A stretch of DNA of 6,519 nt from Bacillota bacterium (GTDB lineage: Bacteria; Bacillota; UBA994). The notes beneath the pieces were generated by a model that saw only the letters and a program-made list of their open reading frames with translations, was not told the DNA's origin and searched no databases. This document shows positions 4,200-6,519 of this stretch, piece after piece (within the stretch, counting starts at the first letter, position 1; each line of letters begins with the position of its first letter). The translations under genes and the position numbers were made by a program. Location: the NCBI GenBank assembly GCA_018725275.1, contig QLUC01000091.1, positions 1 through 6,519 on the forward strand. Direction: 5' to 3'.

Positions 4200-5992
4200 G
4201 CGGGCCGGGGCCGATGGGCCATAGGCTCGACACAGCGGCGGTAGAGGTTAAGGTTGAGTATAGGGTCATCGCCCGCATCATACCCTATGTGCGTCCCTAT
4301 TTGTGGCATCTCCTAGCTGCTTTACTCGCTATGATAGTCGTGACCATCAGTGGCTTAATCACGCCCTACCTTGAGGCGGTGGCCATCGACAGGTACATCC
4401 TTAATGCCGGGCAGCTAGATGGGTCTGCCCGTCTAAATGGGATTTTGCGCCTGGCCCTCATCTACCTCGGGCTAAATATTGTCATCTGGCTCTCTAGCTA
4501 CGCGCAGACGCTGTTGGTAGCAATCGCCGGACAACAAGTCATCTATGCGCTGCGGCAAAAAATGTTTGCTCATCTGCAGAAATTATCCTTCAGTTTTTTC
4601 GATAAGACGGAAACAGGCCGCATCATGACGCGCCTGACGAATGATGTCAACGCCCTGAGCGAGTTCATCTCCTCGGGCATCCTCAATGTCATCAATGATG
4701 CGCTCATGCTCGGGGGCATTGTCCTCATCATGAGCAGCCTCAACTGGCGCTTGGCCCTGCTCACCTTCACCACGTTTCCCCTGATGCTGTATGTGGCCAC
4801 GCGTTTTCGTGGGCGCATGCAGCGCGCCTATCACGAGGTTAGGCGCAAGGCGGCCACCGTCAATGTCAATCTGGCCGAGAGCATTTCAGGGGTGCGAGTC
4901 ACTCAATCCTTCGTGCGCGAAGGGCAGAACGCACAGCGCTTTGATGAGCACAATATGGACAATATGCAGGCGAATATGCAGGCTGCCCAGCTGAACTCTG
5001 CTTTTGGCCCCCTTATGGAAATACTTGCCGCGCTCGGCGTAAGTATCGTCATCTGGTACGGAGGGACGCTGCTCCAGAGGGGAGAGATAACCTTTGGGGT
5101 GGTGTTTGCTTTCTTGCGCTATGTGGGCAGGTTCTTCATGCCCATCCGTGATCTCAGCCAAGTCTATAATGTTTGGCAGGCGGCGACGGTCTCCGTGGAC
5201 CGCATTTTTGAGCTGTTAGATCAGGTACCCACCGTCGAGGACGCGCCCGATGCTCCCGACCTACCCACCCTCAAGGGGCATATCCGGTTTGTCGGGGTCG
5301 ACTTCGGGTATGACCCTGCCCTCCCCATCTTGCACCAAATAAACCTCGACATACCGGAGGGGAAGGTGGTGGCCCTCGTGGGTCCAACCGGTGCGGGCAA
5401 GAGTTCCATGATTAATTTGCTGGCTAGGTTTTATGACCCTACCGCCGGTGTAATTACGATTGATGGTTGCGATTTGCGCCGGTACACCCAAAAGTCGCTC
5501 CATGAACAGCTAGGTGTGGTGCTGCAAGACAGCTTTATTTTTAGTGGCACAGTGAGGGACAATATCAGCTATGGGCGTCCCACGGCCGGCATGGCCGAAA
5601 TTATCGCCGCCGCAGAAGATGTGAACGCCCACGAATTTATCTTGCGCCTGCCGGCAGGGTACGACACCGAAGTCGGGGAGAGGGGGGCTCGCCTATCACT
5701 TGGTCAGAGGCAACTGATAGCCTTAGCCCGTGCCATGCTTTGCCGCCCCCGCATCCTAATACTCGACGAGGCCACCTCCTCGGTGGATGCGTATACGGAA
5801 GTCCTCATTCAAAGGGCTCTCGAAACCTTGCTTAGAGGGCGCACAGCGATAGTAATCGCGCACCGCCTCTCCACTATTCGCCATGCCGACAGCATCGTGG
5901 TGATTAACGAAGGGCGCATAGTACAACAAGGCACCCATGCTGAGCTAATGCAAAACATGGGTGGCCTCTACCAGAAACTCTCCGACCACTAG
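4181..5992 (+). CDS. Half-ABC exporter (TMD-NBD), partner subunit with LSLGQ signature
   Basis: Half-transporter of 603 aa. A Gly-rich cytoplasmic extension (MRGGTVGGPGPMG, 1-13) of the kind common in the second subunit of such pairs precedes six TM helices (about 42-63, 87-112, 163-186, 189-207, 275-295, 302-322). SFSFFDKTETGRIMTR (136-151) is the coupling region. In the NBD: A-loop Tyr377, Walker A GPTGAGKSS (401-409), Q-loop Gln449, X-loop EVGERG (497-502), altered signature LSLGQ (505-509, Leu507 replacing Gly), Walker B ILILDE (525-530) with Glu530, D-loop SSVD (533-536) and canonical switch His561. LSxGQRQ signatures are typical of one subunit in asymmetric exporters. ATG 4181 is chosen for the Gly-rich N-terminus and the upstream G-rich stretch; ATG 4214 is an alternative. 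The 19-base overlap with the upstream subunit suggests coupled translation. It supplies Walker A/B and His for the consensus ATP site. Confidence 0.95.
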   Translation: MRGGTVGGPGPMGHRLDTAAVEVKVEYRVIARIIPYVRPYLWHLLAALLAMIVVTISGLITPYLEAVAIDRYILNAGQLDGSARLNGILRLALIYLGLNIVIWLSSYAQTLLVAIAGQQVIYALRQKMFAHLQKLSFSFFDKTETGRIMTRLTNDVNALSEFISSGILNVINDALMLGGIVLIMSSLNWRLALLTFTTFPLMLYVATRFRGRMQRAYHEVRRKAATVNVNLAESISGVRVTQSFVREGQNAQRFDEHNMDNMQANMQAAQLNSAFGPLMEILAALGVSIVIWYGGTLLQRGEITFGVVFAFLRYVGRFFMPIRDLSQVYNVWQAATVSVDRIFELLDQVPTVEDAPDAPDLPTLKGHIRFVGVDFGYDPALPILHQINLDIPEGKVVALVGPTGAGKSSMINLLARFYDPTAGVITIDGCDLRRYTQKSLHEQLGVVLQDSFIFSGTVRDNISYGRPTAGMAEIIAAAEDVNAHEFILRLPAGYDTEVGERGARLSLGQRQLIALARAMLCRPRILILDEATSSVDAYTEVLIQRALETLLRGRTAIVIAHRLSTIRHADSIVVINEGRIVQQGTHAELMQNMGGLYQKLSDH

Positions 5993-6040
5993 GAAAATTA
6001 TTCTACTAATACCAGGGGCACAATTGCTGATAATATGGGC

Positions 6041-6048
6041 AGGAGGTG
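6041..6048 (+). promoter_or_regulatory. Strong Shine-Dalgarno setting a non-ATG start
   Basis: AGGAGGTG is a perfect anti-SD complement. It is 8 bases (counted from AGGAGG) from GTG 6055 and 5 from TTG 6052, but 20 from the first in-frame ATG (6067). This selects GTG 6055 (or TTG 6052) over the ATG. Confidence 0.8.
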
Positions 6049-6054
6049 TTCTTG

Positions 6055-6519
6055 GTGCTACAGAGGATGGCTGCTATAGCTCTGCTACTGACCTTGGTGT
6101 CTTCAGGAGTATTTGCCATTAATCCCGGAGAGATAAGGTATGGCCAATTTGTGGGGTCTTTGTTGCGCGGTAGAAGCGGAGAATTCGTCTTTCGCGAAAG
6201 TGAAGCATTGGTGCTACTAAATGCGGGGGCAGAGGTGCTCTTTGCCGATACGACCAATGTATCGGCCACCGCTCGCAGTGTGGCAATTCGGGGCTCTACC
6301 ATTAGCATCGTCACTGATCTTAGGGTAATGAACATGCATGTCAGGCCAGAAGTGACCTTTACCGCCTCTGTTGCCGGAGAATATGTTGTCCTAGACATCG
6401 AGCACTTGCGCGTCGGCCGAGTGCCGATTAGCGTTCCCGCCATGTTGACGGCTTTGCGCGCGGCCAGACTAGGGAATTACATACAGGTGCATCCGCGGTC
6501 GGGGCGTCTGGTAATGCAA
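6055..6519 (+). CDS. Secreted or surface protein with signal peptide, 3' truncated by window edge
   Basis: Open frame of 155 codons reaching the window end without a stop, so the protein is longer. Residues 1-21 look like a Sec signal peptide: Arg4, a hydrophobic core MAAIALLLTLVSS (5-17) and a V-F-A cleavage motif (19-21), with the mature chain starting near INPGE. The mature part alternates short hydrophobic strands: FVFRESEALVLLNAG (44-58), then GSTISIVTDLRV (80-91), EVTFTASVAGEYVVLDI (99-115) and LRVGRVPISVP (118-128) followed by a helix. The order (variable N-terminal strands, then strand-turn-strand ending in L.VG.VPI.VP and a helix) is reminiscent of YpmS/DUF2140-type or LmeA-type lipid-associated extracellular proteins, but this is weak and made from pattern only. 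It starts 62 bases after the exporter gene with no terminator and no convincing promoter between, so read-through from the exporter operon is likely. GTG is preferred over ATG 6067 because of the AGGAGGTG site and because it supplies the charged n-region. Confidence 0.75.
   Translation, partial: MLQRMAAIALLLTLVSSGVFAINPGEIRYGQFVGSLLRGRSGEFVFRESEALVLLNAGAEVLFADTTNVSATARSVAIRGSTISIVTDLRVMNMHVRPEVTFTASVAGEYVVLDIEHLRVGRVPISVPAMLTALRAARLGNYIQVHPRSGRLVMQ

Noticed and set aside
3520..5820. Long-range repeats between the two exporter genes
   Set aside because: The similarity is the expected homology of two ABC half-transporters (Walker, signature and D-loop regions), not a mobile or recombination repeat.
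5993..6040. Promoter between the second exporter gene and the secreted-protein gene (GATAAT 6029-6034 or TAATAT 6031-6036 as -10)
   Set aside because: No acceptable -35 is found 16-18 bases upstream of either candidate.
6006..6443. 145-codon open frame on the - strand
   Set aside because: It lies opposite a + strand gene with a perfect AGGAGGTG site, signal peptide and open frame to the window end; the antisense product has a low-complexity Ser/Thr/Arg composition and no recognisable domain.

Overview
The window looks like chromosomal DNA from a Bacillota (Firmicutes) bacterium, most likely a clostridia-type lineage with moderately GC-rich genes. Strong AGGAGG-type ribosome binding sites, GTG/TTG starts, AT-rich promoter regions with near-consensus sigma-A hexamers at 17-bp spacing, and the gene families themselves (DUF2089, SHOCT-like, PspC/YvlC, YvlD, AbrB/SpoVT) support this. 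Species cannot be named from the sequence. All recognisable genes are on the + strand.

Region 1 (1-191) holds the tail of something upstream, a GC-rich hairpin that is probably its terminator (74-94), and a sigma-A-like promoter (124-152).

Region 2 (192-2031) is a cell-envelope/phage-shock-like cluster. It encodes a DUF2089 zinc-ribbon/HTH regulator with a C-terminal SHOCT-like hairpin, a divergent 102-aa hydrophobic protein, a 117-aa protein with an N-terminal SHOCT-like hairpin and a beta-rich C-terminal domain, a 64-aa PspC-domain membrane protein, and a 118-aa four-TM YvlD/holin-4-like protein. It resembles the Bacillus subtilis yvl locus (SHOCT-like YvlB, PspC-type YvlC, YvlD). Three promoter candidates (124-152, 948-976, 1396-1424) suggest nested transcription units. 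A clear intrinsic terminator (2009-2031) closes the cluster. The small proteins share modules: the first plus the second together carry the modules found in the third.

Region 3 (2047 to the end) starts with a strong promoter and a 5' leader carrying an operator-like inverted repeat and a hairpin. It then encodes an AbrB-family regulator and two overlapping half-ABC exporters. The exporters look like an asymmetric heterodimer: the odd residues (switch His to Gln in the first, LSLGQ signature in the second) fall in the same composite ATP site, and the other site is fully canonical. The window ends inside a secreted or periplasm-facing protein (6055 to the edge), with no terminator between it and the exporters.

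Inferred theme: sensing and buffering of membrane stress (PspC/YvlD cluster) next to a regulated exporter of lipids, peptides or drugs. The link between the two units is proximity only; no shared operator was found.
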